Positions 25,370-34,488 of a stretch of DNA of 64,000 nucleotides are shown here, one piece after another; within the stretch, counting starts at the first letter, position 1; the number at the start of each line of letters is the position of its first letter. The DNA is taken from the NCBI RefSeq assembly GCF_013087515.1, contig NZ_JABFCN010000058.1:24302-88301 (forward strand), read 5' to 3'. Below the pieces are notes generated by a model. That model was given only the letters and a program-made list of their open reading frames with translations, was not told where the DNA came from and ran no database searches. The DNA is from Rhizobium sophorae. GTDB lineage: Bacteria; Pseudomonadota; Alphaproteobacteria; Rhizobiales; Rhizobiaceae. The translations under genes and the position numbers were made by a program.

Positions 25370-26653
25370 ATGACACATCGGATTAAACTCGTTCTTGCGG
25401 GCGCCTCCGCGCTTTTGGCACTGGTCGCGGCTGGCCCGTCGCATGCGGACACCACGCTGTCTTTGCTAATCGACAACAGCCCGGACACAGTCGCGGCCGC
25501 CGAAGCGCTGGTTGCCGCCTACCAGGCCAAGGCGCCTGACGTAACGATCGAAATCGAGCAGCGGCCCGGTGGCGGCGAAGGCGACAACATCGTCAAGACG
25601 CGCCTGGCGACCGGTGAAATGCCCGATGTGTTCCTCTATAATTCCGGTTCGCTGCTGCAGGCGCTGAAGCCGACACAGACGCTTGTCGATCTGAGTGGCC
25701 TCTCGTCGCAAGCGAAGGTGGACGACGGTTTCAAGTCAGTCGTCCGCGCCGACGACAAACTCTACGGCGTTCCCTTCGGCACGGCGATGGCGGGCGGGAT
25801 CCTCTATAACAGGAAAATCTACCAGGACCTCGGCCTCACCGTCCCGAAGACATGGGCGGACTTCATGGCGAACAACGAAAAGGTTAAGGCATCGGGCAAG
25901 GTCGCAGTGGTGCAGACCTACCGCGATACCTGGACCTCGCAGCTGTTCGTTCTGGCTGACTATTACAACCTGCATGCCGCCGTGCCGAACTTCGCCGCCG
26001 ACTACACCGCCAACAAGGCGAAATATGCCGAGACGCCTGCGGCCATGAAAGGCTTCGAACGGCTGAAGGATGTTCACGACGCCGGTCTGATGAATGAGGA
26101 CTTCGGCGCGGCAAGTTATGATGATGGCCTGAGAATGGTTTCGACGGGCGAGGCAGCGCATTATCCGATGCTGACCTTTGCAGTCGGCGTGCTCAAGCAG
26201 AATTATCCCGAAAACCTCAGCGATGTCGGCTTCTTCGCCCAGCCGAGCGACGCCGCCGCAACCAACGGCCTGACCGTCTGGATGCCGCCGGCCCTCTACA
26301 TTCCCGCCGCCAGCGCGCATATCGAAGAAGCGAAGAAATTCGTGGATTTTGCCGGAAGCGTCGAGGGCTGCAAGATCATGATGGAAATCAACACCGTTCA
26401 GGGACCTTCGCTCGTCGAGGGCTGCGATCTGCCGGCCGACGTGCCGCCTGTGGTCAAGGACATGCTCCCCTATTTCGAAACCAAAGGCATGACGACACCG
26501 GCACTGGAATTCGTTTCGCCGATCAAGGGACCGTCCCTCGAGCAGATTACCGTCGAAGTCGGCTCCGGCATTCGCCAGCCGGCCGACGCGGCAAAGCTCT
26601 ATGACGACGACGTGCGCAAGCAGGCCAAGCAGCTCGGTCTGCCGAACTGGTAG
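25370..26653 (+). CDS. ABC transporter sugar-binding protein (rhamnoside locus)
   Basis: The protein has 427 residues with signal peptide LVLAGASALLALVAAGPSHAD and a type 1 solute-binding fold (TLSLLIDNSPDTVAAAEALV; GEMPDVFLYNSGSLLQAL; LYGVPFGTAMAGGILYNRK). It is periplasmic. AGGAGGAACGTC precedes the ATG, 37 bases after the rhamnosidase stop. Two hairpin structures follow before the permease gene. It probably binds a rhamnosyl disaccharide, flavonoid glycoside or pectin-derived fragment (inference from neighbours). Confidence 0.92.
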   Translation: MTHRIKLVLAGASALLALVAAGPSHADTTLSLLIDNSPDTVAAAEALVAAYQAKAPDVTIEIEQRPGGGEGDNIVKTRLATGEMPDVFLYNSGSLLQALKPTQTLVDLSGLSSQAKVDDGFKSVVRADDKLYGVPFGTAMAGGILYNRKIYQDLGLTVPKTWADFMANNEKVKASGKVAVVQTYRDTWTSQLFVLADYYNLHAAVPNFAADYTANKAKYAETPAAMKGFERLKDVHDAGLMNEDFGAASYDDGLRMVSTGEAAHYPMLTFAVGVLKQNYPENLSDVGFFAQPSDAAATNGLTVWMPPALYIPAASAHIEEAKKFVDFAGSVEGCKIMMEINTVQGPSLVEGCDLPADVPPVVKDMLPYFETKGMTTPALEFVSPIKGPSLEQITVEVGSGIRQPADAAKLYDDDVRKQAKQLGLPNW

Positions 26654-26665
26654 CGATCCTTCGGG

Positions 26666-26724
26666 CTACAGCGCCGCGCGTCTTTTCAGACGCGCAAAGG
26701 AGGCTGTAACACTTTGAATTGCGG
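26666..26724. repeat. Dispersed palindromic repeat, copy 1
   Basis: A 59-base element has outer arms CTACAGCG and CGCTGTAG-like (here GGCTGTAA) and an inner hairpin GCGCGTCT-TTTC-AGACGCGC, followed by AAAGG and CACTTTGAA. A second copy, about 85% alike, is at 43782. The pattern is that of a REP-like intergenic element of rhizobial genomes. Confidence 0.65.
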
Positions 26725-26726
26725 GC

Positions 26727-26752
26727 AACCTCGCTCCCGAAGGAGCGAGGTT
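26727..26752 (+). terminator. Hairpin between binding-protein and permease genes (rhamnoside operon)
   Basis: AACCTCGCTC pairs perfectly with GAGCGAGGTT across the loop CCGAAG. It lies 22 bases before the permease start and may reduce read-through from the binding-protein gene. Confidence 0.55.
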
Positions 26753-26774
26753 CCACCCGATCGAAGAGGTAGTC

Positions 26775-27653
26775 ATGATCGAGACACCCCCCCGCTCGCG
26801 AAAATCGCCCTACCCGCTGTGGTTTTTCATTCCGGCCGCAATCATCTACGGCGTGCTGTTTCTGGTTCCGACGATTTCATCTCTCTGGTTCAGCATGACG
26901 CGCTGGGATCTGTCGACCGCCGAATTCATCGGGCTTGAGAACTTCCAGCAGTTCTTTTCGGAACCGTTCCTGATCCAGGGGCTCGTCAACACGCTGATCT
27001 ACGCTGTGACGACGTCCGGCCTGAAGACGGTCTGCGGGCTGCTGCTGGCCGTGCTTCTGACCAGTAATATTTTTGCCCGCGGTTTCCTGCGAACGCTGGT
27101 CTTCTTCCCCGTCCTGGTGTCGACGATCGGCATCGGCATCACCTTCGCGGTGATGATGCATCCCACGAAGGGCATTATCAACGTCGCGCTCGAGACGATC
27201 GGCATTCCGGGACCTGGATGGCTGACCAATCCGGCACTGGCGCTTTTTTCAGTGGCCCTGGTCGATGTCTGGAAGGGTGTCGGGCTCGCCACGCTGATCT
27301 TCATCGCCGGCCTTGCCGCCATTAGCCCCGATTATTATGAGGCGTCGAGAATTGACGGCGCCACGCGCCTTCAGCAATTTTTCCGGATCACCCTGCCGCT
27401 CGTGCGTCCCGCCACCGTCATCGTCGTGACGCTGTCGCTGATCGGCGGGCTTCGGTCATTCGACCTGATATGGGCAATGACCCGCGGCGGGCCTGGTTTC
27501 TCCTCCGATGTGATCGCTTCGGTCATCTACAAACAGTACCAGGCCGGTTTCTACGGCCTGTCGACGGCCGGCAACGTCATCCTGTTTGCGCTGATCGCCG
27601 TGATCATCCTGCCATTCACCCTTTGGTTCAACCGGCGCGGGGTCGAAGAATGA
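26775..27653 (+). CDS. Carbohydrate ABC transporter permease (MalF type, rhamnoside operon)
   Basis: The protein has 292 residues with six membrane helices beginning LWFFIPAAIIYGVLFLVP, a periplasmic loop, and the ATPase-docking loop EASRIDGATRLQQFFRITLP. Its stop overlaps the next permease start (ATGA). It forms a heterodimeric channel with the following MalG-type subunit. Confidence 0.92.
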   Translation: MIETPPRSRKSPYPLWFFIPAAIIYGVLFLVPTISSLWFSMTRWDLSTAEFIGLENFQQFFSEPFLIQGLVNTLIYAVTTSGLKTVCGLLLAVLLTSNIFARGFLRTLVFFPVLVSTIGIGITFAVMMHPTKGIINVALETIGIPGPGWLTNPALALFSVALVDVWKGVGLATLIFIAGLAAISPDYYEASRIDGATRLQQFFRITLPLVRPATVIVVTLSLIGGLRSFDLIWAMTRGGPGFSSDVIASVIYKQYQAGFYGLSTAGNVILFALIAVIILPFTLWFNRRGVEE

Positions 27654-28477
27654 GAAGCAGCCGCCCTTATGTGACGGGCGCGATAGCGCTTGCAGTGGCG
27701 GCCGTCATCTTCGTGATGCCGTTCGTTTTCGTCGCTCTCCAGGCAGTCAAATCGAAATCCGAAGCGTCTCGCCTGGATTTCGAATTGCCCGAGCATTGGC
27801 TGCTCTGGGATAATCTGGTGGCCGTCTTCAAGGCGCGCGACTATCAGCTCGTGCTCGCCTATTTCAACTCCACCGTGATCACCGTCGTCTCTGTCACGAT
27901 CCTCATACTGCTGTCGGCGATGGTCGGATATGTCATGCAGCGCCGCAAGACCATCTGGAACAGGGTGGCCTCCATTGCGCTTTTCATGGGCCTGATGATG
28001 CCGCCGGCCGTCGTGCCCACCATCGGCCTCTTGCAGGAGATCGGTCTCTTCAAGACCATGACCGGGATGATCCTGATCCAGGTCGCCTATAATCTCTCCT
28101 TTTCGATATTGCTCTATAGGTCGTTCATCTCGACCATACCGCGCGATCTCGATGAGGCAGCGCTGATCGACGGCGCCAAGCCCCGGCAGATCTTCTTCCG
28201 GGTGATCCTGCCGCTTCTGAAACCCGTGACCGTGACCAATATCGTCGTGCAGTCGATCGCGATCTTCAACGACTTCACCAATCCGCTCTATTACCTTCCT
28301 GGCCGGGAGAACGTGACCGTGCAGCTGACGCTCTATAATTTCCAGAGCATGTATTCGAGCCAATACAATCTCCTCTTCATGAACATCCTCCTCGTGACGA
28401 TCCCGCCGCTGATCGTCTTCATCTTCTTCAACCGGCAGATTGTCGCGGGCATGACGGCTGGCGGCGTAAAGGGGTAG
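27650..28477 (+). CDS. Carbohydrate ABC transporter permease (MalG type, rhamnoside operon)
   Basis: The protein has 275 residues from the ATG at 27650, which overlaps the previous stop by four bases; longer readings would lie inside that gene. Six membrane helices start at AIALAVAAVIFVMPFVFVAL, and the EAA-type loop is DEAALIDGAKPRQIFFRVIL. It ends four bases before the ATPase gene. Confidence 0.92.
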   Translation: MRSSRPYVTGAIALAVAAVIFVMPFVFVALQAVKSKSEASRLDFELPEHWLLWDNLVAVFKARDYQLVLAYFNSTVITVVSVTILILLSAMVGYVMQRRKTIWNRVASIALFMGLMMPPAVVPTIGLLQEIGLFKTMTGMILIQVAYNLSFSILLYRSFISTIPRDLDEAALIDGAKPRQIFFRVILPLLKPVTVTNIVVQSIAIFNDFTNPLYYLPGRENVTVQLTLYNFQSMYSSQYNLLFMNILLVTIPPLIVFIFFNRQIVAGMTAGGVKG

Positions 28478-28481
28478 CAAA

Positions 28482-29459
28482 ATGGCTGAACTCACTCTCA
28501 AACAGGTTCGCAAGAGCTTTGGCGCCCTTGAAGTCATCAAGGGAGTCGATCTGGAGGTTGCCTCCGGCGAGTTCGTCGTTTTCGTTGGCCCGTCCGGATG
28601 CGGAAAGTCGACGCTGCTACGCATCATCGCCGGCCTGGAAGAAACGACCTCCGGCACGCTGACCATCGGCGGCAAGGATGTGACCTATTCCGAACCCTCC
28701 GAGCGCGGCATTGCCATGGTGTTCCAGAGCTATGCGCTCTATCCGCACATGACCGTCGCCGAGAACATCGGGTTCGGCCTTTCGCTCGCCCGCCGCCCAA
28801 AGGCGGAAATCGCCGCCAAGGTCGCGGCGACAGCGGAAACGCTGCAGCTCACCCAGCTGCTGGAGAGAAAGCCGAAAGCACTCTCCGGCGGCCAGAGGCA
28901 GCGCGTTGCTATCGGCCGGGCGATCATCCGCGATCCCAAGGTCTTCCTGTTCGACGAGCCGCTCTCCAATCTCGACGCTTCGCTCAGAGCCCAGATGCGC
29001 CTTGAGATATCAGATCTGCACGCCCGCCTGAAATCGACGATGATCTATGTCACCCACGACCAGGTCGAAGCCATGACGATGGCGGACAAGATCGTCGTCC
29101 TGAATGGCGGGGTGGTCGAACAGATCGGCAGCCCGATGGAGCTCTACCGCAATCCGGCAACACCCTTCGTCGCCGGCTTCATCGGCAGCCCGAAGATGAA
29201 CCTCTATGGCGGCGAGACCGCACGGCGATTGAACTGCACGACCTACGGCATTCGTCCGGAACATATCAGGCTTTCGGAAGGTGTCGGGCAATGGCAGGGC
29301 AGGATCCGGCATCTCGAGCGGCTTGGCGCCGACGCGATCCTCTACCTCGATGTTCCCGAACTCGGCGAGATGGTGGTGCGCGCCGAAGGCGAGACGCCGT
29401 ATGCGCCCGGAATGACGGTCTGGGCAAATCCGGTCGAAGGAGCGGAACATCGGTTCTGA
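28482..29459 (+). CDS. Sugar ABC transporter ATPase (rhamnoside operon)
   Basis: The protein has 325 residues. Walker A GPSGCGKST, Q-loop AMVFQSYALYPHM, signature LSGGQRQRVAIGRA, Walker B KVFLFDEPLSNLDA and switch MIYVTHDQ are all intact. The C-terminal TOBE region is shorter than usual for the MalK type (about 365), ending soon after a single OB-like segment. It is the last gene of the rhamnosidase operon and converges on vapC. Confidence 0.92.
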   Translation: MAELTLKQVRKSFGALEVIKGVDLEVASGEFVVFVGPSGCGKSTLLRIIAGLEETTSGTLTIGGKDVTYSEPSERGIAMVFQSYALYPHMTVAENIGFGLSLARRPKAEIAAKVAATAETLQLTQLLERKPKALSGGQRQRVAIGRAIIRDPKVFLFDEPLSNLDASLRAQMRLEISDLHARLKSTMIYVTHDQVEAMTMADKIVVLNGGVVEQIGSPMELYRNPATPFVAGFIGSPKMNLYGGETARRLNCTTYGIRPEHIRLSEGVGQWQGRIRHLERLGADAILYLDVPELGEMVVRAEGETPYAPGMTVWANPVEGAEHRF

Positions 29460-29500
29460 AGCTAACGTCCGCGCCGTCTCGCTCATGAGCCGGCGGAATT

Positions 29501-29899
29501 TCAGGCGAGAAGATGCGCGGATTGGCCTTGGCGGATTAGCAGTTCCACCGCCTGCCTGTCGAAAGATACGAAGCTTTCGCCGCCAAGCCATGCTCCTTCA
29601 TGGGCAATCACACCATCCGCGAAATCGCCGCCCGCCTCCAGCATGGCCAGTCCTGCTTCGACCGCAGGGCGGTTCATCGCCACATTGCCCGCGTTGAGCA
29701 GGTCGTGGATCGTCTGTGAAACATCTTCCTTTGACAGCCTGGCTCCTCGACGCAATATCCAGACCAGTTCACATAAGCTCGGCAGGGAAACCGCGATCAG
29801 CGATGCTTGCCTGAGGAGCTTTGCCGCTGCCCTTCCCTGCTCGGCATCATCCTGCAGGACTGCCCGAGCAAGAATGTTGGTATCGACTGTGACTTTCAT
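29501..29899 (-). CDS. vapC: VapC-like PIN-domain toxin ribonuclease
   Basis: The protein has 132 residues with a PIN fold. Acidic metal ligands are seen at Asp6 (VTVDTNILARAV), Glu in LPSLCELVW, Asp in GGDFADGVIAHE and the later FVSFDRQA. Such proteins cleave specific RNAs when free of antitoxin. The start overlaps the antitoxin stop by four bases (ATGA). The pair marks the edge of a probable accessory island. Confidence 0.9.
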   Translation of the reverse strand: MKVTVDTNILARAVLQDDAEQGRAAAKLLRQASLIAVSLPSLCELVWILRRGARLSKEDVSQTIHDLLNAGNVAMNRPAVEAGLAMLEAGGDFADGVIAHEGAWLGGESFVSFDRQAVELLIRQGQSAHLLA

Positions 29900-30147
29900 T
29901 CCTCGCCGGCCCAGCCCGAAGCTGCGATTTCGTTCATCTCTTCGATGGTCAACGGCTTTTTCGTCTTGCCAGCATGCCGACCGATAAAATCGTCGATCGT
30001 CCCCGTTGGACGAGCAGCCTTGACCCGCAGTTCGCCGCCGGGGAGCTTGTCGAATTCGATCCGCTCCCCCGGTTTGACCCCAAGATGCGTCAGCAAATCC
30101 CGTCTCAGCGTGATCTGCCCTTTCATTGTGACGGCAAGGGAAGGCAT
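29896..30147 (-). CDS. vapB: VapB-like antitoxin (AbrB/SpoVT swapped-hairpin fold)
   Basis: The protein has 83 residues from the ATG at 30147, which has AAGGAG 7 bases upstream; the longer frame is not taken. The N-terminal swapped-hairpin domain is TMKGQITLRRDLLTHLGVKP followed by ERIEFDKLPGGELRV, and the C-terminal tail (about 50-83) would wrap the toxin. It neutralises VapC and normally represses the operon. Confidence 0.88.
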   Translation of the reverse strand: MPSLAVTMKGQITLRRDLLTHLGVKPGERIEFDKLPGGELRVKAARPTGTIDDFIGRHAGKTKKPLTIEEMNEIAASGWAGEE

Positions 30148-30353
30148 GGAAAATCTCCTTCTTAAGTCAATACCAAAGTAATGGAATTTTTCCTTACATT
30201 CAAGGTTCGGAGTGATAAGGACCTTCACTGGCATTGTTCGTTCGTGGCTCGATTCAAAGGTGACGCTTTCAAGTTGCAACAAACGGCCACAAAATCCACT
30301 AAACCTTAACTTATGATTGATAATAGGTCCCGCACACGTCAATAGGTTATCTC

Positions 30354-31295
30354 ATGTCCGAGACATCCAAAGCGCGAGCCTTTTTGATAGGCCTTACCGG
30401 ATGTGCCTACGCGATTGTTCCGATACTGGCTTGGCTCGTTGGCCTGTCGGTGGATGCAAGAGGCTTCACGCAGCTAAGCGCGGGTGCCATGATTTTTCTC
30501 TTGGGCTTTGGCCTCCTGTGTTATTGGCGCGGGATCCCGTCACTGCTCTGCATTGTTGAATGCACTGGCATGGGCTTATTGCTAACGAGTCCGCTCGTCG
30601 TGTCCACCTACGTTGCTTTTGCGCTGAAGCTGCCCCTGCAGGATCAGCAGCTTCTCCAAATGGATCGCCTTCTTGGCATCGACTGGTTGAGTTTGATTGC
30701 CTTTTTCGACGCGCATCCGCTGCTCGCAAAGTCACTGATGACTGCATATCAAACATTCCACTATCAGCTCTTATTCCTTCCAGTGGTGCTGAGCCTGTGC
30801 GGTCATCGCTCTCGCGCGTATCAGGTCGTGGGGACATATGGCCTCATTTGCGTCATCGCGAGTATCATCACCATTTGGTATCCAGCGCTCGGAACCTACA
30901 CAGATTTTTCCCTCCGCCCTGGCGATCTCAAAAACATTAATGGCATACTCGGAGTTGAATACGTCCCACAAATTGTAGCCGTCAGAAATGACCCAAATTT
31001 TGTCCTGCAATTGGAGCATGCAAGCGGCATCATCTCATTTCCGTCGGTCCATGCGGCGGTAGCTGTGTTGTGCAGTTGGGGCGCATGGACAATACGATGG
31101 ATAAGATTTCCGATGATTTTCTTAAATGTGCTAATGCTGCTGGCTGCCATCACCGAAGGCGGACACTATGTCGTCGATTTGGTTGCTGGAATCGGTGTTG
31201 CGGGTTTCAGCATAGCATCGGTGCTGTATATTTCGCGTAGCGGCAGCGTTCAATTCTATCGCAGCCAATCTCAGAAAAACGCGCAACAGATCTAG
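30354..31295 (+). CDS. PAP2-superfamily membrane protein (inositolphosphotransferase-like)
   Basis: The protein has 313 residues with about eight hydrophobic segments. The phosphatase motifs are recognisable as a hydrophobic SFPSVHAAVAVL (C2) and GGHYVVDLVAG (C3), with catalytic histidines in both; a C1-type motif is less clear. This resembles the PAP2_3 (Aur1/Ipt1-like) group that handles lipid or inositol phosphates at the membrane. The coding sequence is visibly AT-richer than its neighbours and lies between vapBC and an IS remnant, which suggests acquisition by transfer. Confidence 0.75.
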   Translation: MSETSKARAFLIGLTGCAYAIVPILAWLVGLSVDARGFTQLSAGAMIFLLGFGLLCYWRGIPSLLCIVECTGMGLLLTSPLVVSTYVAFALKLPLQDQQLLQMDRLLGIDWLSLIAFFDAHPLLAKSLMTAYQTFHYQLLFLPVVLSLCGHRSRAYQVVGTYGLICVIASIITIWYPALGTYTDFSLRPGDLKNINGILGVEYVPQIVAVRNDPNFVLQLEHASGIISFPSVHAAVAVLCSWGAWTIRWIRFPMIFLNVLMLLAAITEGGHYVVDLVAGIGVAGFSIASVLYISRSGSVQFYRSQSQKNAQQI

Positions 31296-31348
31296 TGGTC
31301 GTTTATTTTTCCTCCTCTATCGCGGTGAGGTGAGATGACAACACGGCG

Positions 31349-31367
31349 GAGCTGCTTTTCGCAGCTC
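31349..31367 (+). terminator. Hairpin after the PAP2 gene
   Basis: GAGCTGC pairs with GCAGCTC around the loop TTTTC, 53 bases after the stop. It could end the PAP2 transcript or be part of the degraded IS sequence. Confidence 0.35.
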
Positions 31368-31438
31368 GCACGACAGACGAAGGATACCGATCAGATCCGG
31401 CGGTTGCTGGCTTTTGCGGCGATCTGCTACGACGGTTC

Positions 31439-31867
31439 GTGTTCGGATGCGGCCCGAACTGGCAGCGGGACGCTGCTGACGGCCACACGCTGGCGACGGT
31501 GATCCCGGATATGGAAGAGACCATCGGCAACGACATCGAGCGCATCCTCGCCGACGCCGGCTACCCCGGCCACAATGCGCCGGAAAGCTACAGGTTCCGG
31601 GTTTTCACCAGCGGCCAGAACCGCCGTGTCACACCGGCAATCAAGCGCCAGATGCGGCGGCGCGCGGCCGTCGAGCCGGTCATCGGCCATATCAAGGCCG
31701 AGCACCTCATGGGCCGCAACTATCTCGCCGGCGAACACGGCGATGCCACCAATGCCATCCTGGCTGCTGCCGGCTACAACTTCTCCCTCCTCCTCAACTG
31801 GTTCAGGAAGCTTTTGTGGCTGATGCTCGCCTGGTTCCACGGCAGAGAAAACACCCGCACCGCTTAG
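31439..31867 (+). mobile_element. IS5-family transposase remnant (C-terminal part)
   Basis: The frame carries DGHTLATVIPDMEETIGNDI, DAGYPGHNAPESYRFRVF and RRAAVEPVIGHIKAEHLMG, with the last two acidic residues of the DDE set, and ends NYLAGEHGDATNAILAAAGY and NFSLLLNWF. Only the last 140 or so residues remain. The sequence before 31439 does not restore the N-terminal half, so the element is truncated and inactive. It divides the vapBC/PAP2 island from the long catabolic operon. Confidence 0.8.
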
Positions 31868-31943
31868 CGGCTGGCATTCTTCACGGTCGACTGGGTATGG
31901 CGCTTGAAGCGCGGCCCGTTGCAAAGCCCAAGCACCGACCAGC

Positions 31944-33398
31944 TCAGGCAATGCCGCCCAAGCATACATATTTAAGCTCGGTATATTCGTCCAATCCGTG
32001 CCTCGACCCTTCGCGACCGAGACCCGACATCTTGACGCCGCCGAACGGCGCTTCCGCGGTCGAGACGAGACCGGTATTGACGCCGACCATCCCATATTCG
32101 AGCGCTTCGGCCACGCGAAATACCCGCGACAGGTCGCGGGCGTAAAAATACGACGCAAGCCCGAACTCGGTGTCGTTTGCCTGTTCGATGACGTCCTGCT
32201 CGTCACGGAAACGAAAAAGCGGTGCAAGCGGCCCGAAAGTTTCCTCGCGCGCGACCTGCATGCCGGCAGCAACATCGCGCAGGATCGTCGGTTCGAAGAA
32301 ATGGCCGCCAAGCGCGTGGCGCTTGCCGCCGAGGACGATCCCGGCGCCTTTTGCTACGGCATCGCTGATATGGCTTTCGACCTTGGCGACGGCGTTGTCG
32401 TCAATAAGCGGGCCAAGCACGACGTCACGGTCGAGACCGTTACCCACCTTCAAACCCGAAACGGCCTCGGCGAGCTTGGCGGCAAAGGCCTCGTAGACGC
32501 CGTCCTGGACATAGAGCCGGTTGGCGCAGACGCAGGTCTGGCCGTTGTTGCGGAATTTGGCGATGAGCGCGCCTTCGACCGCAGCGTCGAGATCGGCGTC
32601 GTCGAACACGATGAAGGGTGCATTACCGCCAAGTTCGAGACCGAGCTTTTTGATCGTCGGCGCACATTGCCGGTAAAGCAGTTCGCCCGTCCGGGTGGAG
32701 CCGGTAAATGTCAGGACTCGAACGTCACGGCTTGCCGTCAACGCCCCACCAATTGCCGCTGCATCACCCGTGACGATGTTGAGAAGCCCAGGCGGCAGGC
32801 CGGCGCGCTCGGCGAGAACGGCAATCGCTATGGCGGAGAATGGCGTCTGCAGCGCCGGCTTGAGAACGACGGCGCAGCCGGCGGCAAGCGCGGGGCCGAT
32901 TTTGCGGGTGATCATCGCGTTCGGAAAATTCCAGGGCGTGATCGCCGCCACCACGCCTGCAGGCTGGCGCAGGACGAGGATCCGCTTGTCCGGCTGATGT
33001 CCCGGTACGACCTCGCCGTTGATGCGTCTCGCCTCTTCCGCGAACCATTCGATGAAGCTCGCACCATAGGTGATCTCCCCTTTGGCCTCGGCCAGGGGTT
33101 TTCCCTGCTCCAGCGTCAGGATCATCGCCAGATCGTCGCGGTTTTCGATCATCAGCCGGTGCCAAGCCTTCAGAACGGCGGCGCGCTCCCCGGCGGTCTT
33201 CTTCGCCCAAAGCTTCTGGGCAATCACGGAGGCGCGGATCGCATCTTCCGTTTCCGCCGCACCGAGGTCAGGGACCACCCCCAGCGGCAAGCCTGTCGCC
33301 GGATTGCGGACCGTCGCCGCGTTGCGGCCTTCCGCTTCGATCCAGCGATCGGCGATGGGGCATGCCTGACGGAACAGCGAGGGATCATTGAGCTTCAT
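31944..33398 (-). CDS. Succinate-semialdehyde dehydrogenase family protein (GabD-like)
   Basis: The protein has 484 residues. Conserved aldehyde dehydrogenase features are ITPWNFPNAMITRKIGPALA (cofactor site), FTGSTRTGELL, the catalytic glutamate in LELGGNAPF, the nucleophilic cysteine in NNGQTCVCANR, and the C-terminal GREGSRHGLDEY typical of succinate-semialdehyde enzymes. The ATG at 33398 is chosen over an upstream start that gives a poor leader. It is the last gene of the minus-strand operon starting at 42560, 10 bases after the ATPase stop. It would feed a C4 or C5 semialdehyde to the citric acid cycle. Confidence 0.88.
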   Translation of the reverse strand: MKLNDPSLFRQACPIADRWIEAEGRNAATVRNPATGLPLGVVPDLGAAETEDAIRASVIAQKLWAKKTAGERAAVLKAWHRLMIENRDDLAMILTLEQGKPLAEAKGEITYGASFIEWFAEEARRINGEVVPGHQPDKRILVLRQPAGVVAAITPWNFPNAMITRKIGPALAAGCAVVLKPALQTPFSAIAIAVLAERAGLPPGLLNIVTGDAAAIGGALTASRDVRVLTFTGSTRTGELLYRQCAPTIKKLGLELGGNAPFIVFDDADLDAAVEGALIAKFRNNGQTCVCANRLYVQDGVYEAFAAKLAEAVSGLKVGNGLDRDVVLGPLIDDNAVAKVESHISDAVAKGAGIVLGGKRHALGGHFFEPTILRDVAAGMQVAREETFGPLAPLFRFRDEQDVIEQANDTEFGLASYFYARDLSRVFRVAEALEYGMVGVNTGLVSTAEAPFGGVKMSGLGREGSRHGLDEYTELKYVCLGGIA

Positions 33399-33408
33399 AT
33401 GACAACTT

Positions 33409-34488
33409 TCAACAGAATACGTGAGCGGCACCGGGATCGAAATTCAGATGGACTATATCGCCACGACTGAGCCCCGCGATAGCCTCGTGACCGAATGGCA
33501 GGCGAACCGCCAGCGCCTCGCCCGTCGCCGTCTCGGTGGAGACGTGGATATTGTTGCCGAGGAAGGTAATGTCGCTGACCGTTGCGGCAAGACCCGCTCC
33601 CGCCGTCTGGTTTCGCGACAACCGAATGCGCTCCGGCCTCAGCATCAGGGCTGCCCTCGTCCCGGAGGTTCCTTTTCCATGCACCGGAATATGATTGAAG
33701 ACGCTCCCGCCGCCAAGCGAAATGGTGGCCTGCCCATCGGAGGATGACAGCAGGTCGCATGAAATGAAATCGCTGTCGCCGATGAATTCTGCCACGAAGC
33801 GGGTCCGCGGATTGGCGTAGAGTTCCGGGCCCGTCCCGATCTGATCGATGACGCCCTTGGAAAAGACGGCGATCCGGTCGGAGAGCCGGAGCGCTTCCTC
33901 CTGGTCGTGGGTGACGTAGAGGATCGTCACTTCGGTCTGCTGGTGGATCCGGCGTATCTCGTGCTGGATTTCCTCGCGCAGCTTCTTGTCGAGCGCCGAC
34001 AGCGGCTCGTCCATCAGAAGCACCGGCGGATCATAGGCAAGGGCTCTGGCAAGGGCGACGCGTTGCTGCTGGCCGCCGGACATTTGTGCGGGCTTGCGAT
34101 CCTCGAAGCCTTCGAGCCTCACGAGGCGCAGCATCTCCTTCACCTTGCTGTCGACCTCGGCCTTGGACTTGCGCCTGACCTTCAGCGGGAATGCGATGTT
34201 TTCGCCCACCGTCAGATGCGGAAACAGCGTGTAGCGCTGGAACACCATGCCGATGTTGCGCTTGTGCGACGGCGTGTCGAGCAGGGTCTTGCCCTCCAGC
34301 GTGATGTCGCCTTTCGTCGGAGTTTCAAAACCGGCCAGGATGTAGAGGGTGGTGCTTTTCCCGGATCCTGACGGTCCGAGAAAGGTCAGGAACTCCCCGC
34401 GCCGTACGTCGAGATTGACGTCGTGGACGGCGACGACAGGGCCGTATTCCTTGCGTATTCCGCGGATCTGAAGGAATGGTTCTTTCAT
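33409..34488 (-). CDS. Polyamine/opine-type ABC transporter ATPase (PotA-like)
   Basis: The protein has 359 residues. Walker A GPSGSGKST is near 39-47, followed by AMVFQRYTLFPH-like Q-loop sequence (GMVFQRYTLFPHL), signature MSGGQQQRVALARA, Walker B PVLLMDEPLSALDKK, switch ILYVTHDQ, and a TOBE domain after about 240. Its start overlaps the end of the second permease gene by four bases. It powers the importer formed with the two permeases and the binding protein of the same operon. Confidence 0.92.
   Translation of the reverse strand: MKEPFLQIRGIRKEYGPVVAVHDVNLDVRRGEFLTFLGPSGSGKSTTLYILAGFETPTKGDITLEGKTLLDTPSHKRNIGMVFQRYTLFPHLTVGENIAFPLKVRRKSKAEVDSKVKEMLRLVRLEGFEDRKPAQMSGGQQQRVALARALAYDPPVLLMDEPLSALDKKLREEIQHEIRRIHQQTEVTILYVTHDQEEALRLSDRIAVFSKGVIDQIGTGPELYANPRTRFVAEFIGDSDFISCDLLSSSDGQATISLGGGSVFNHIPVHGKGTSGTRAALMLRPERIRLSRNQTAGAGLAATVSDITFLGNNIHVSTETATGEALAVRLPFGHEAIAGLSRGDIVHLNFDPGAAHVFC

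Noticed and set aside
31303..31545. 80-codon minus-strand frame beside the IS fragment
   Set aside because: Antisense to the transposase remnant, with no independent support.
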